Notes: generated from the letters alone by a model not told the origin. A stretch of DNA of 64,000 bases from Pseudomonas vancouverensis (GCF_004348895.1 NZ_RRZK01000009.1:186001-250000), one strand, 5' to 3'; counted from the stretch's first letter, positions 8,149 through 18,184 are shown. A program made the numbers and translations.

Positions 8149-9234
8149 ATGGTAGATCGATCATCACCGCCCGAGCGGCCACCCTTGAGTGGCGCGAGCC
8201 TGACCCTGCGCCTGGCCGGCATCGCGGTCATCGTCGCCGCCGTGGCTGCGGCATTTGCCTACGTCAACGGCACCTTCGACCCACAACGTCTGACACCGAA
8301 AAAGCTGATCAACGTGCTGGAAACCAACAACGGCGTACATCCGGGATTCCGCCGCAATCACTCCAAGGGCGTGTGCGTGATCGGGCATTTTGAGAGCAGT
8401 GGTGAGGTGCGCAGTTACTCCACTGCGCAAGTGTTCAATGAAGCACGAACCCCGGTGGTCGGACGTTTTGCCTTACCGGCAGGCAACCCCTACGCCCCTG
8501 ACAACGCCGTGCCGATTCGCAGCATGGCTTTGCGCTTCACCCAGGCCAACGGCCAGCAATGGCGCACCGGGATGAATAGCATGCCGGTGTTCCCGGTAGG
8601 CACGCCTGAGGCGTTCTATGCGTTCCAGCAGGCCCAGTCGCCAGACCCTGCCACCGGCAAACCGGATCCCAAGGCCGTGCCGGCCTTTTTCGCTTCCCAC
8701 CCCGAGTCCGCGCCTTTCCTGGCCTGGGTCAAGACCGCCAAGCCATCGGCCAGTTACGTGACCGAGACCTACAACAGCGTCAATGCGTTTTACCTGGTCA
8801 ATGCTGCCGGACAAAAGCAGGCGGTACGCTGGAGCATGGTCCCGGTAGCTCAGGATGCACCGGGCGCAACGGCGCCACAGGGCAATGACTTCCTCGAGAA
8901 AGATTTGGTGCAGCGTATGGCCGCCGGTCCATTGCGCTGGCAGTTGAACATCACCCTCGCCAACCCCGGTGACCCGGTCAACGATGCGAGCAAAGCCTGG
9001 CCGGAAGGGCGCAAAGTGTTGAACGCCGGCACCCTGGTGCTGGAAAAGACGCAGCCGCAACTCAACGGTGAATGCCGGGACATCAACTACGACCCACTGG
9101 TATTGCCGGCCGGAATCGAGGGCTCCGAGGATCCCTTGCTCGCCGCCCGCTCCGCCGGTTATTCCAATTCCTACCTGCGCCGCACCAGCGAAGTCAGCCA
9201 GTTGCCCGCCGCCAAACAGGAGGCCCAGCAATGA
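8149..9234 (+). CDS. Catalase-family peroxidase (SrpA-like), membrane anchored
   Basis: A heme protein of about 361 residues of the small catalase-related peroxidase family. The ATG at 8149 follows GGAG at a good distance; an upstream in-frame GTG at 8122 has no such site. An N-terminal hydrophobic segment at about residues 16-40 should anchor or export it. The catalase core includes HPGFRRNHSKGVCVIGHFE with the distal histidine, the YSTAQVF...VVGRFALP strand region, SMALRF, and the C-terminal YDPLVLPAGIEGSEDPLLAARSAGYSNSYLRR with candidate proximal tyrosines. Its stop overlaps the start of the cytochrome b561 gene, suggesting an electron-donor partner. Confidence 0.87.
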   Translation: MVDRSSPPERPPLSGASLTLRLAGIAVIVAAVAAAFAYVNGTFDPQRLTPKKLINVLETNNGVHPGFRRNHSKGVCVIGHFESSGEVRSYSTAQVFNEARTPVVGRFALPAGNPYAPDNAVPIRSMALRFTQANGQQWRTGMNSMPVFPVGTPEAFYAFQQAQSPDPATGKPDPKAVPAFFASHPESAPFLAWVKTAKPSASYVTETYNSVNAFYLVNAAGQKQAVRWSMVPVAQDAPGATAPQGNDFLEKDLVQRMAAGPLRWQLNITLANPGDPVNDASKAWPEGRKVLNAGTLVLEKTQPQLNGECRDINYDPLVLPAGIEGSEDPLLAARSAGYSNSYLRRTSEVSQLPAAKQEAQQ

Positions 9235-9776
9235 GCACTCAACCTAAGCATTTCGCACCGCTGGCGCGCCTGCTGCACTGGCTGATGGCGCTGATGATCA
9301 TCGCCATGTTGTTTATCGGCGCCGGCATGGTCGCCTCGGTTTCCGAGCGCCATGAATGGCTGATCCACCTGCACAAACCCCTGGGAATCGCCATTTTGCT
9401 GTTGGTGATCGTGCGGCTGGTGGTGCGCTTTTCCACCACGCAACCGCCGCTGCCGGCCGACTTGCCGGGCTGGCAAGCATTGGCGGCCAAGGCTTCGCAT
9501 GTCTTGCTGTATGTATTGATGCTGGTATTGCCGCTGCTGGGCTGGGCGATGATTTCCGCGTCGGGCGAACCGGTGATGCTCAGCAGTTCGTTGCAATTGC
9601 CGTCGATTATGCCGGCCAACGCTCAGGTATTCGCCTTCTTGCGCAAGGCCCACGGCTATCTGGCGTATCTGCTGTTTCTGACGGTGTTGCTGCACCTGGC
9701 GGCCGCGTTGTTTCACGGCTGGGTGCGTCGTGATGATGTGCTGGACAGTATGTTGCGGGGGCGGGATCGCGGTTGA
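9231..9776 (+). CDS. Cytochrome b561-family di-heme membrane protein
   Basis: A 181-residue membrane protein with four predicted helices. It carries the conserved histidines of the b561/YodB family: LLHWLMALM in helix 1, LIHLHKPLGIAIL in helix 2, KASHVLLYVLMLVLPLLGW in helix 3, and AHGYLAYLLFLTVLLHLAAALFHGW in helix 4. It overlaps the catalase-like gene by four bases (ATGA), so the two are made together. The likely role is quinol-linked electron transfer to the periplasmic peroxidase, by analogy with other b561/SrpA pairs. It is followed by a strong hairpin. Confidence 0.9.
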   Translation: MSTQPKHFAPLARLLHWLMALMIIAMLFIGAGMVASVSERHEWLIHLHKPLGIAILLLVIVRLVVRFSTTQPPLPADLPGWQALAAKASHVLLYVLMLVLPLLGWAMISASGEPVMLSSSLQLPSIMPANAQVFAFLRKAHGYLAYLLFLTVLLHLAAALFHGWVRRDDVLDSMLRGRDRG

Positions 9777-9784
9777 TTTGAGTA

Positions 9785-9815
9785 AGTGGCGCATCGCAAG
9801 GATGCGCCACTTTAT
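9785..9815. terminator. Bidirectional terminator between convergent genes
   Basis: An 11-base-pair perfect stem (AGTGGCGCATC / GATGCGCCACT) with a five-base loop, followed by TTTATC. It sits between the cytochrome b561 gene and the convergent M14 peptidase gene and could serve both. Confidence 0.8.
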
Positions 9816-9825
9816 CAGCAGGTAG

Positions 9826-10977
9826 TTAACGCAGGCTGTCGATCATGTCGGCAACCGTGGTCAGCACGTCTTTCCCCAACTGTTTCGAGCGCTTGCCCGA
9901 CCAGCCAGTCAGCGCATTCGGCGCATCGTTGTTGTCCTTGAACGGCATTTCCAGGGTCAGCGACAGGCAGTCGTACTTCTGACCGACGCTGTTGCAGGCC
10001 AGGGTCATGTTAGCTTGGCCCGGTTTATCGAGGACGTAGCCGTGGGAGGTCTGGAAGTCCTTGGTCAGGTGCTTCAGGTGACTGCGGAAGTGCTCTTCAA
10101 GCTTGGCGATACGCGGCGTGTAGCCCGGGTTGCCTTCGCAGCCAGCGGTAAACACGTAGGGGATTTCTTCGTCGCCGTGGATGTCGAGGAACAGGTCGAC
10201 GCCGTACTTTTCCATCTGCTGCTGGACAAAAAAGACTTCCGGGCTGATTTCCTGGCTGGCGCTCTGCCAGGCGCGATTGAGGTCCTGGCCCATGGCGTTG
10301 GTGCGCAGGTGACCATGGAAAGCACCGTCCGGGTTCATGTTCGGCACCAGGTACAGGTCAGCGCTGGCCAGCAGTTTGTTCAGTACCGGGTCATCGTGCC
10401 GTTCCAGACGTTCGATCACGCCCTCCATGAACCATTCGGCCATGTGCTCGCCCGGATGTTGCTGGGCGATCATCCAGACTTTTTTCTGCCCTTCGGCGCC
10501 GGTGCCTTTACGCAACAACTGGATATCACGGCCTTCAACGCTTTTGCCGGTGGCCAGCAGTTCGGTGCCGGCCTTGGTCAGCGCCTGTTCGATCAACCAG
10601 TCATGGCGACCGCGGCTGTAGGGTTCGAAGTAGGCGAACCAGGCGTGAGTGGCCGTGGCTTCGAGGCTGAAGCGTAGGCAGTCGCCTTCGAAAATGGTCG
10701 GTACACGGAGCCAGTTGACGTGGTCATAGGACGCGACGGCTTGATAGCCGGTCCAGGCCTTGTTGTAGGAGGACTTGCTGGCGTTGTTCAGGCGGAACCA
10801 GTGTTCCTGACCAACGTGAAGGCCGCTGGCCTTGAAATGAAACCACTGGAAATGCGGACTGCGGGTATCCGGTTTGATGGCCAGCAGCGCCTGCAGCGGG
10901 TTGCTGATATCCAGCACTTCGATGTTGCCGCTGTCAAAGTTGGCACTGATGTCGAAAGAGGATTTAGCCACGGTCAT
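9826..10977 (-). CDS. M14-type zinc carboxypeptidase (cytosolic carboxypeptidase-like)
   Basis: A 383-residue protein without a signal peptide. The N-terminal ~120 residues form a beta-rich domain typical of cytosolic carboxypeptidase-like M14 enzymes (FQWFHFKASGLHVGQEHWFRLNN). The peptidase domain then has the zinc motif HPGEHMAEW (His and Glu ligands), a substrate-binding NPDGAFHGHLRTN, the third zinc ligand in LDIHGDEEIPY and the probable catalytic glutamate in LTLEMPFKDN. All expected catalytic residues are present. The substrate is unknown; eukaryotic relatives trim glutamate tails. It appears monocistronic. Confidence 0.88.
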   Translation of the reverse strand: MTVAKSSFDISANFDSGNIEVLDISNPLQALLAIKPDTRSPHFQWFHFKASGLHVGQEHWFRLNNASKSSYNKAWTGYQAVASYDHVNWLRVPTIFEGDCLRFSLEATATHAWFAYFEPYSRGRHDWLIEQALTKAGTELLATGKSVEGRDIQLLRKGTGAEGQKKVWMIAQQHPGEHMAEWFMEGVIERLERHDDPVLNKLLASADLYLVPNMNPDGAFHGHLRTNAMGQDLNRAWQSASQEISPEVFFVQQQMEKYGVDLFLDIHGDEEIPYVFTAGCEGNPGYTPRIAKLEEHFRSHLKHLTKDFQTSHGYVLDKPGQANMTLACNSVGQKYDCLSLTLEMPFKDNNDAPNALTGWSGKRSKQLGKDVLTTVADMIDSLR

Positions 10978-11255
10978 AATCGGTTCCTGAATATGATTTT
11001 TATGGCGGTTACTTTACACGCAGGCAGGGGGGAAACCGAGGGAAATTGCGGCGTGGAGCGGGGGGGGGCGTCTTCCTTGACGCCGGCGCAGCTTAGTGTT
11101 TATGCGATTGATTCTCAAGTGCTATTTGTCGGTGCCCTGAGACAAAGGCGTCGAGCTTGGCTTGCCAATTGGCATTCTTTTGATATCATCCGCGCCATCG
11201 AATTTGCAGCACCTAAAGACTTCATTAGCCTGAAGCCAAAGCCAGAAAACTGGCC

Positions 11256-11369
11256 AAAAAAAAGACCCGGCAAAAAGCCGGGTCAAAAACCGTGATTAGC
11301 CTGATGAGGAGATAGTCCAGGAGACCGACCTAAGGTCACCTGGTCCATCGACTGATCTCGCGACCAGTT
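11256..11369 (-). ncRNA. prrF: PrrF-type iron-responsive small RNA
   Basis: A ~114-nt RNA read on the minus strand, beginning AACTGGTCGCGAGATCAG at 11369. It contains the PrrF core (CTCCTCATCAGGCTAATCAC) and ends in a GACCCGGC-TTTTT-GCCGGGTC hairpin (11264-11284) followed by eight U residues (11256-11263). Length, core and terminator match PrrF RNAs of pseudomonads, which repress non-essential iron enzymes when iron is scarce. A Fur-box-like promoter lies immediately upstream. Many pseudomonads carry two copies; only one is in this window. Confidence 0.92.
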
Positions 11370-11370
11370 G

Positions 11371-11403
11371 TTGCAATAATAATCATTCTCGTTTGCAAGT
11401 CAA
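11371..11403 (-). promoter_or_regulatory. Fur-box promoter of prrF
   Basis: On the minus strand TTGACT (11403-11398) and TATTAT (11381-11376) form a -35/-10 pair with a 16-base spacer, six bases before the RNA start. The -10 lies inside GAGAATGATTATTATTGC (11390-11373), a good match to the 19-base Fur consensus, so Fur-iron should block the promoter. Confidence 0.85.
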
Positions 11404-11461
11404 ACGTTTTTATCTATTCGATTGGAAAATTCTTTCCTGTCCTTCTGATTTACCCCTTCTC

Positions 11462-11803
11462 TCAAGTGTTGTGATGTCGCTCAAGCGATCGATCGATCAT
11501 CGCTTTGGCCATTTCGACCATGTGCACGGTCGAAAACGCCAGATCCCGATTGACGCCCAGCAGATTGTTGGCCGACTCGTTTGCCGTGGCGACTGCACAC
11601 TTCAATAAGGCCGACGCGTGAACCAGTGCTTCTTCACTGGTGATGTGCTTATTGACCTCAAAGAAGCGCGGCTCGTTGGCCTCTTCTGAAACAGCTGGTT
11701 TCAAGTAATAGTCGAGGGCTCGCTGGGCCGCAGCCACGCCCTGGGGAGAGGTGAGTGACGTGTCGATTTGCATGTCTGGCAGGTCGTTGACGGGGTTGTT
11801 CAT
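11462..11803 (-). CDS. DUF6124-like small protein
   Basis: A 113-residue protein starting MNNPVNDLPDM at an ATG at 11803. Its core (FFEVNKHITSEEALVHASALLKCAVATANESANNLLGVNRDLAFSTVHMVEMAKAMID) resembles the small pseudomonad family annotated as DUF6124 or DUF3077, which has no established function. It is cytoplasmic, mostly helical, and lacks membrane segments. It is divergent from an XRE/S24 repressor whose candidate operators lie between the two genes, so it is probably a target of that repressor. The ribosome site is weak (GGAG 12 bases away). Confidence 0.7.
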   Translation of the reverse strand: MNNPVNDLPDMQIDTSLTSPQGVAAAQRALDYYLKPAVSEEANEPRFFEVNKHITSEEALVHASALLKCAVATANESANNLLGVNRDLAFSTVHMVEMAKAMIDRSLERHHNT

Positions 11804-11849
11804 GGCGATGGCGATCTCCGTGGTGAATTCAGATCCGTGAATCCATACT

Positions 11850-11897
11850 AATACGATCTGTATTCGTGACCAGAGATTAAATAATACAATCTGTGTT
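11850..11897. promoter_or_regulatory. Two operator-like palindromes for the XRE/S24 repressor
   Basis: AATACGATCTGTATT (11850-11864) is a perfect AATAC-N5-GTATT palindrome. AATACAATCTGTGTT (11883-11897) is a second copy with one mismatch in the arms. Their centres are 33 bases (about three helical turns) apart, in the divergent region between the DUF6124-like gene and the repressor gene. Phage-type repressors bind such paired sites cooperatively; binding here is inferred. Confidence 0.6.
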
Positions 11898-11932
11898 TTG
11901 ATGGTCGAAGTTGCCCACGTATCGTGCCGCCC

Positions 11933-12580
11933 ATGGATAAATGGATTGAATTGGTCAAGGCCAAGATGAGTGAACTGAAAATCACTCAGGAAATACTCGC
12001 CGACCGCCTCGGGATGTCCCAGGGCGGCATCGGCCATTGGCTCAACAAACGCCGCGAACCCGCTATCGAAGACATGAATCGCGTCCTGCAGGCACTTGGG
12101 CTGGAGTTTCTCGAGGTGGCCCTGGTGATCAGGGAGCCGTTGGACTCGTCGACGGAGGAAGTGCCGCTGGCGCAAAAGTACAATCCGTACTTCCGCTACC
12201 CGGTCAGCACCTGGCGCGAACCCGTCGAAGCTCGGGATGGCGAGCAGGCGGTTTACGCCAAAGGGAGTTTTGAACTCACCGATTATCACGCCCGTGGCGC
12301 AGCATTCTGGTTGAAGGTGGCGGGCGACTCGATGACCGCGCCCAGCGGCCTGAGCATCCCCGAAGGCATGTTGATCCTGGTGGACCCGGAAGTGGACGCA
12401 GCACCCGGAAAACTGGTGATCGCGCAATGGCCGGACAGCCGCGAGGCGATATTCCGCAAACTGCTGGAAGAGGGCGGGCAGCGTTACCTGGTCCCGCTCA
12501 ATCCGACCTATCCGAAAGCCTTGTATAGCGATGAATGCCGAATCCTCGGCGTCGTGGTGCAGGCTACCGTCAAATTCTGA
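11933..12580 (+). CDS. XRE-family repressor with a LexA/S24-type C-terminal domain
   Basis: A 215-residue CI/PrtR-like regulator. The helix-turn-helix (residues ~15-60) reads ITQEILADRLGMSQGGIGHWLNKRREP. The S24 domain has the nucleophile in VAGDSM (Ser133) and ends ...EGGQRYLVPLNPTYPKALY. Compared by memory with related repressors, the catalytic lysine position is Arg175 (IFRKL instead of xFKxL). Where an Ala-Gly cleavage dipeptide is expected, WREPVEA is seen. It may therefore not self-cleave. The ATG at 11933 is preferred over a GTG at 11924. No phage or pyocin genes are adjacent. Confidence 0.85.
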   Translation: MDKWIELVKAKMSELKITQEILADRLGMSQGGIGHWLNKRREPAIEDMNRVLQALGLEFLEVALVIREPLDSSTEEVPLAQKYNPYFRYPVSTWREPVEARDGEQAVYAKGSFELTDYHARGAAFWLKVAGDSMTAPSGLSIPEGMLILVDPEVDAAPGKLVIAQWPDSREAIFRKLLEEGGQRYLVPLNPTYPKALYSDECRILGVVVQATVKF

Positions 12581-12581
12581 T

Positions 12582-12615
12582 CAGACCGGTCCGCGCCACG
12601 CGCAGAACCGGTCTG
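12582..12615. terminator. Hairpin between convergent repressor and liuD genes
   Basis: CAGACCGGT (12582-12590) pairs with ACCGGTCTG (12607-12615) around a 16-base loop, between two convergent stops. There is no long T tract, so it is a probable rather than certain terminator. Confidence 0.5.
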
Positions 12616-12619
12616 CATT

Positions 12620-14575
12620 TCAGGCTTCTTCCAGTTCGACCAGCGCGTTGCCCTCGCTGACCATCTCGCCTTCCTGGCAATAGAGGGCCTTGATTACCCC
12701 GGCGTGGGGCGCGCGAATGCTGTGCTCCATCTTCATCGCTTCCAGCACCACCAATTGCGCCCCGGCTTCGACCGACTGCCCGGCCTCCACCAGCACACGC
12801 ACGATGCTGCCGTTCATCGGTGCGGTCAGGCCGCCTTGATGGCTGTGACTGGCCTCGACAGCGCTGATCGGGTCGTAAGGCTCGATACGACGCAGTTCGC
12901 CCTCCCACTGAAGATACACGGCTTGGCCCTGGCGAATCGCCCGATGCCTGCGGCGCACGCCCTCATGTTCGTTCACCAGGTATTCGCCGCTGAGCCGAAA
13001 ATGACGCGTTGCCGCATCGCTCAGCGTCAGCGCACGGTCCTGTCCTTCACAGCTCAGGTGCAGGGTGATTTCGTCGGTTAGCCCTGCGCGCAGGCCGTTG
13101 CCGGCTGCCCATGGTGAAGCCGGGTCATCGGCGCGGGTAACGTTTGGCAGGCTCTGCGCAAAAGCCTGGGCGGCGGATTGCCAGAACTCGTCGCTCAAAG
13201 TTGCCGGTGCCGGCAGCAGTTGCTCCTGATAGCGCGGGATGAAACCGGTATCCAGTTCGGCAGCGGCAAATGCCGGGTGCGCAACGATGCGGCGCAGGAA
13301 GTTGATGTTGGTCTTCAGGCCGCCGATGGCGAACTCGTCCAGCATGCTTAACAGGCGCAGGCGCGCCTGTTCGCGATCCTCACCCCAGGCGATCAGCTTG
13401 CCGAGCATCGGGTCGTAGAAGGGCGAGATCTGGTCGCCTTCTTCAACGCCGCTGTCCACACGGCGCCCCGGGCCTTGAGCTGATTCGCGATACAGCTCCA
13501 GGCGACCGGTGGCCGGCAGGAAGTCATTGCCCGGATCTTCGGCATACAGGCGCACCTCGATGGCATGCCCGATCAGCGGCACCTGCTCCTGAGTCATCGG
13601 CAAGGCTTCACCGCGTGCCACGCGAATCTGCCAGGCCACCAGGTCGAGACCGGTAATGGCTTCGGTGACCGGGTGCTCAACCTGCAGGCGGGTGTTCATC
13701 TCCATGAAGAAGAATTCGCCCCGAGCATCCAGGAGGAATTCCACGGTACCGGCGCCGACGTAACCAATTGCCTGTGCCGAACGCACGGCGGCCTCGCCCA
13801 TGGCACGGCGCAGTTCCGGGCTAATACCGGGCGCCGGGGCTTCTTCGACGACTTTCTGGTGACGGCGCTGGATCGAGCAGTCACGCTCGTTGAGGTACAG
13901 GCAATTGCCGTGTTGATCGGCGAACACCTGGATTTCCACGTGACGCGGTTTGAGCAGGTACTTTTCCACCAGCATCCGCGAGTCGCCGAACGACGATAGC
14001 GCTTCACGCTGGGCCGAGGCCAGGGCTTCAGCGAGTTGGCTGACGTCCTCGACCACTTTCATGCCCTTGCCGCCACCACCGGCCGTGGCCTTGAGCAACA
14101 CCGGGTAGCCGATGCGTTCACAGGCCGCGCGGAAGGTCTCCAGGTCCTGGGCCTCGCCGTGGTAGCCGGGCACCAAGGGCACTCCCGCCGTTTCCATCAG
14201 CGCCTTGGCGGCGGATTTGCTGCCCATCGCATCAATGGCCGAGGCCGGTGGACCGAGGAAAATCAGGCCGGCGTCTTCGATGGCGCGGGCAAACCCGGCA
14301 TTTTCCGAAAGAAAACCATACCCGGGGTGAATCGCCTGGGCGCCGCTGGCTTTGGCCGCGGCGATCAGTTTGTCGATTTGCAGATAACTGTCGGCGGCTT
14401 TGCTGCCACCGAGGTCGACACGAATATCGGCTTCACGGCTGTGCCGCGCGTCACGGTCGGTGGCGCTGTGCACGGCCACGGTGGTCAGGCCCAGGGCCTT
14501 GGCGGTGCGCATCACGCGGCAGGCGATTTCGCCACGGTTGGCCACCAGCAGGGTAGTGAGGACAGGTGCGCTCAT
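12620..14575 (-). CDS. liuD: Methylcrotonyl-CoA carboxylase, biotin-containing alpha subunit
   Basis: A 651-residue biotin carboxylase/biotin carrier subunit acting with LiuB to carboxylate 3-methylcrotonyl-CoA in leucine and isovalerate degradation. The N-terminal carboxylase domain begins LLVANRGEIACRVMRTAKALG. The ATP-grasp glycine loop (TAGGGGKGMKVV) and YLNERDCSIQRRHQKVVEEAPAP follow, and the active-site segment includes FFFMEMNTRLQVEHPVTE. The C-terminal biotinyl domain carries EAMKMEH. The start overlaps the liuC stop (TGATG). It is the last gene of liuABCD and ends near a hairpin. Confidence 0.95.
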   Translation of the reverse strand: MSAPVLTTLLVANRGEIACRVMRTAKALGLTTVAVHSATDRDARHSREADIRVDLGGSKAADSYLQIDKLIAAAKASGAQAIHPGYGFLSENAGFARAIEDAGLIFLGPPASAIDAMGSKSAAKALMETAGVPLVPGYHGEAQDLETFRAACERIGYPVLLKATAGGGGKGMKVVEDVSQLAEALASAQREALSSFGDSRMLVEKYLLKPRHVEIQVFADQHGNCLYLNERDCSIQRRHQKVVEEAPAPGISPELRRAMGEAAVRSAQAIGYVGAGTVEFLLDARGEFFFMEMNTRLQVEHPVTEAITGLDLVAWQIRVARGEALPMTQEQVPLIGHAIEVRLYAEDPGNDFLPATGRLELYRESAQGPGRRVDSGVEEGDQISPFYDPMLGKLIAWGEDREQARLRLLSMLDEFAIGGLKTNINFLRRIVAHPAFAAAELDTGFIPRYQEQLLPAPATLSDEFWQSAAQAFAQSLPNVTRADDPASPWAAGNGLRAGLTDEITLHLSCEGQDRALTLSDAATRHFRLSGEYLVNEHEGVRRRHRAIRQGQAVYLQWEGELRRIEPYDPISAVEASHSHQGGLTAPMNGSIVRVLVEAGQSVEAGAQLVVLEAMKMEHSIRAPHAGVIKALYCQEGEMVSEGNALVELEEA

Positions 14576-15387
14576 CAACGGGGCTCCTTGACGGTTTCGG
14601 CTTGCCAGCTCGGCGGGCGTTTTTGCAGAAAGGCGCGCAGGCCCTCCTGGCCTTCGGGGCTGACACGAATACGGGCAATGGCGTTTTCGGTATAGCGACG
14701 CAAGGCCGGGTTCAACGAGCCATCGCCGACCTCGCGCAGCAGGTCTTTGCTGGCACGCATGGCGGCCGGGCTGTTGAGCAGCAGATTGTCGATCCACTGA
14801 TCGAGCTTCTGCTCCAGTTCAGCCAGCGGATAGCTTTCCGACAACAAGCCCAGCGCTTGCGCCCGTTGCCCACCGAAGCGCTCGGCGGTCAAGGCATAAC
14901 GACGTGTCGCGCGCTCGCCGATGGCTTGCACCACGAACGGGCTGATCACCGCCGGCGCCAGGCCGATGCGCACTTCCGACAGGCAGAACTGTGCATCATC
15001 GGCGCCGATGGCCATGTCGCAGCAACTGATCAGGCCCAAAGCGCCACCAAAGGCTGCACCTTGAACCACCGCCAGGGTTGGCACTTTCAGTTTGGCCAGG
15101 TTGTACATCAACTCCGCCAATTCACGGGCGTCGTCGAGGTTGGTGGCGTAGTCGAGCTCGGCCGATTGCTGCATCCAGGCGAGGTCGGCGCCGGCGCTGA
15201 AGTGCTTGCCACGGCCACGCAGGATAAGGAAGCGCAGGCTGGCATCGCTCGCAACCTGGTCGAGGGCGAGGATCAGTTCGCGGATCATCTCGGCGTTGAA
15301 GGCGTTGTTCTTTTCTTCACGGCTGAGCCACAGGGTGGCGAAACCCCGCGGGTCGGTCAGCAGTTCGAGGGTGTTGAAGTCGCTCAT
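14575..15387 (-). CDS. liuC: Gamma-carboxygeranoyl/3-methylglutaconyl-CoA hydratase family (enoyl-CoA hydratase)
   Basis: A 270-residue crotonase-fold enzyme expected to hydrate 3-methylglutaconyl-CoA to HMG-CoA, the step between LiuB/D and LiuE. The oxyanion-hole region is visible as LRGRGKHFSAGADLAWM and the second as VQGAAFGGALGLISCCDMAIGADDAQFCLSEVRIGLAPAVISPFV, with the catalytic glutamates in the expected places. It lies between liuB (13 bases) and liuD (1-base overlap), fixing its pathway role better than the sequence alone. Confidence 0.93.
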   Translation of the reverse strand: MSDFNTLELLTDPRGFATLWLSREEKNNAFNAEMIRELILALDQVASDASLRFLILRGRGKHFSAGADLAWMQQSAELDYATNLDDARELAELMYNLAKLKVPTLAVVQGAAFGGALGLISCCDMAIGADDAQFCLSEVRIGLAPAVISPFVVQAIGERATRRYALTAERFGGQRAQALGLLSESYPLAELEQKLDQWIDNLLLNSPAAMRASKDLLREVGDGSLNPALRRYTENAIARIRVSPEGQEGLRAFLQKRPPSWQAETVKEPR

Positions 15388-15400
15388 GTTGTTCTCCCGA

Positions 15401-17008
<1,608 letters not shown>

Positions 17009-17020
17009 GGGCAGCTCCGT

Positions 17021-18184
17021 TTAGCGGGTTTCGTTGAACAGTTCGCGACCGATCAGCATGCGACGGATCTCACTGGTGCCCGCGCCGATTTCGTACAGCT
17101 TGGCGTCGCGCAGCAGGCGGCCGGCGGGGAATTCATTGATGTAACCGTTGCCGCCGAGAATCTGAATGGCGTCGAGGGCCATTTGCGTGGCGCGTTCGGC
17201 GGTGTAGAGGATGACCCCGGCGGCGTCCTTGCGCGTGGTTTCGCCACGCTCGCAAGCCTGGGCCACGGCGTACAGGTAGGCACGGCTGGCATTGAGCTGG
17301 GTGTACATGTCGGCGACCTTGCCCTGGATCAGCTGGAACTCGCCGATGCTCTGGCCGAACTGCTTGCGGTCGTGGATGTACGGCACGATCAGGTCCATGC
17401 ACGCCTGCATGATGCCGGTCGGGCCGCCGGACAGGACGACGCGCTCGTAGTCGAGGCCGCTCATCAGCACTTTCACGCCACCGTTGAGCACGCCGAGAAT
17501 GTTTTCTTCGGGAACTTCGACGTCATCGAAAAACAGCTCGCAAGTGTTCGAGCCGCGCATGCCGAGCTTGTCGAACTTGTTGCTGCGGCTGAAGCCTTTC
17601 CAGTCGCGCTCGACGATGAAGGCGGTGATGCCGTGCGGGCCCTTTTCCAGGTCGGTCTTGGCGTAGATCACGTAGGTATTGGCGTCCGGACCGTTGGTGA
17701 TCCAGGTCTTGCTGCCGTTGAGCACGTATTTGTCGCCGCGTTTATCGGCGCGCAGTTTCATCGAAACCACATCCGAACCGGCGTTCGGCTCACTCATGGC
17801 CAAGGCACCGATGTGCTCGCCGCTGATCAGCTTCGGCAGGTATTTGCTTTTCTGTTCGTGGTTGCCATTGCGGTTGATCTGGTTGACGCACAGGTTGGAG
17901 TGCGCGCCGTAGGACAGGGCCACAGACGCCGAACCACGGCTGATTTCTTCCATCGCGACCACGTGCGCCAGGTAACCCAGGCCGGCGCCACCGTACTCTT
18001 CCGGCACGGTGATGCCCAGCAGGCCCATGTCGCCGAACTTGCGCCACAGGTCAGCGGGGAACAGGTTGTCGCTGTCGATCTGAGCAGCGCGCGGGGCGAT
18101 CTCCTTGGCGACGAAGGACTGGACCTGATCGCGCAGCATGTCGATGGTTTCACCGAGGGCAAAGTTCAGGGATGGGTAGCTCAT
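17021..18184 (-). CDS. liuA: Isovaleryl-CoA dehydrogenase
   Basis: A 387-residue FAD-dependent acyl-CoA dehydrogenase that oxidises isovaleryl-CoA to 3-methylcrotonyl-CoA. Family features include [84 protein letters not shown] and [43 protein letters not shown]. The glutamate in [14 protein letters not shown] matches the catalytic position characteristic of isovaleryl-CoA dehydrogenases. It is the first gene of the liuABCD operon and lies next to two LiuR-type palindromes in the divergent region upstream. Confidence 0.95.
   Translation of the reverse strand: MSYPSLNFALGETIDMLRDQVQSFVAKEIAPRAAQIDSDNLFPADLWRKFGDMGLLGITVPEEYGGAGLGYLAHVVAMEEISRGSASVALSYGAHSNLCVNQINRNGNHEQKSKYLPKLISGEHIGALAMSEPNAGSDVVSMKLRADKRGDKYVLNGSKTWITNGPDANTYVIYAKTDLEKGPHGITAFIVERDWKGFSRSNKFDKLGMRGSNTCELFFDDVEVPEENILGVLNGGVKVLMSGLDYERVVLSGGPTGIMQACMDLIVPYIHDRKQFGQSIGEFQLIQGKVADMYTQLNASRAYLYAVAQACERGETTRKDAAGVILYTAERATQMALDAIQILGGNGYINEFPAGRLLRDAKLYEIGAGTSEIRRMLIGRELFNETR

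Noticed and set aside
11161..11215. A tRNA-like promoter context (TTGGCA ... GATATCATCCGCGCC)
   Set aside because: The sequence resembles the region before some tRNA genes, but no cloverleaf follows and the next element is the PrrF terminator on the other strand.
11924..12580. A pyocin or prophage region suggested by the PrtR/CI-like repressor
   Set aside because: No holin, lysin, tail, integrase or attachment-site features were found nearby; the flanks are liuD and an sRNA.
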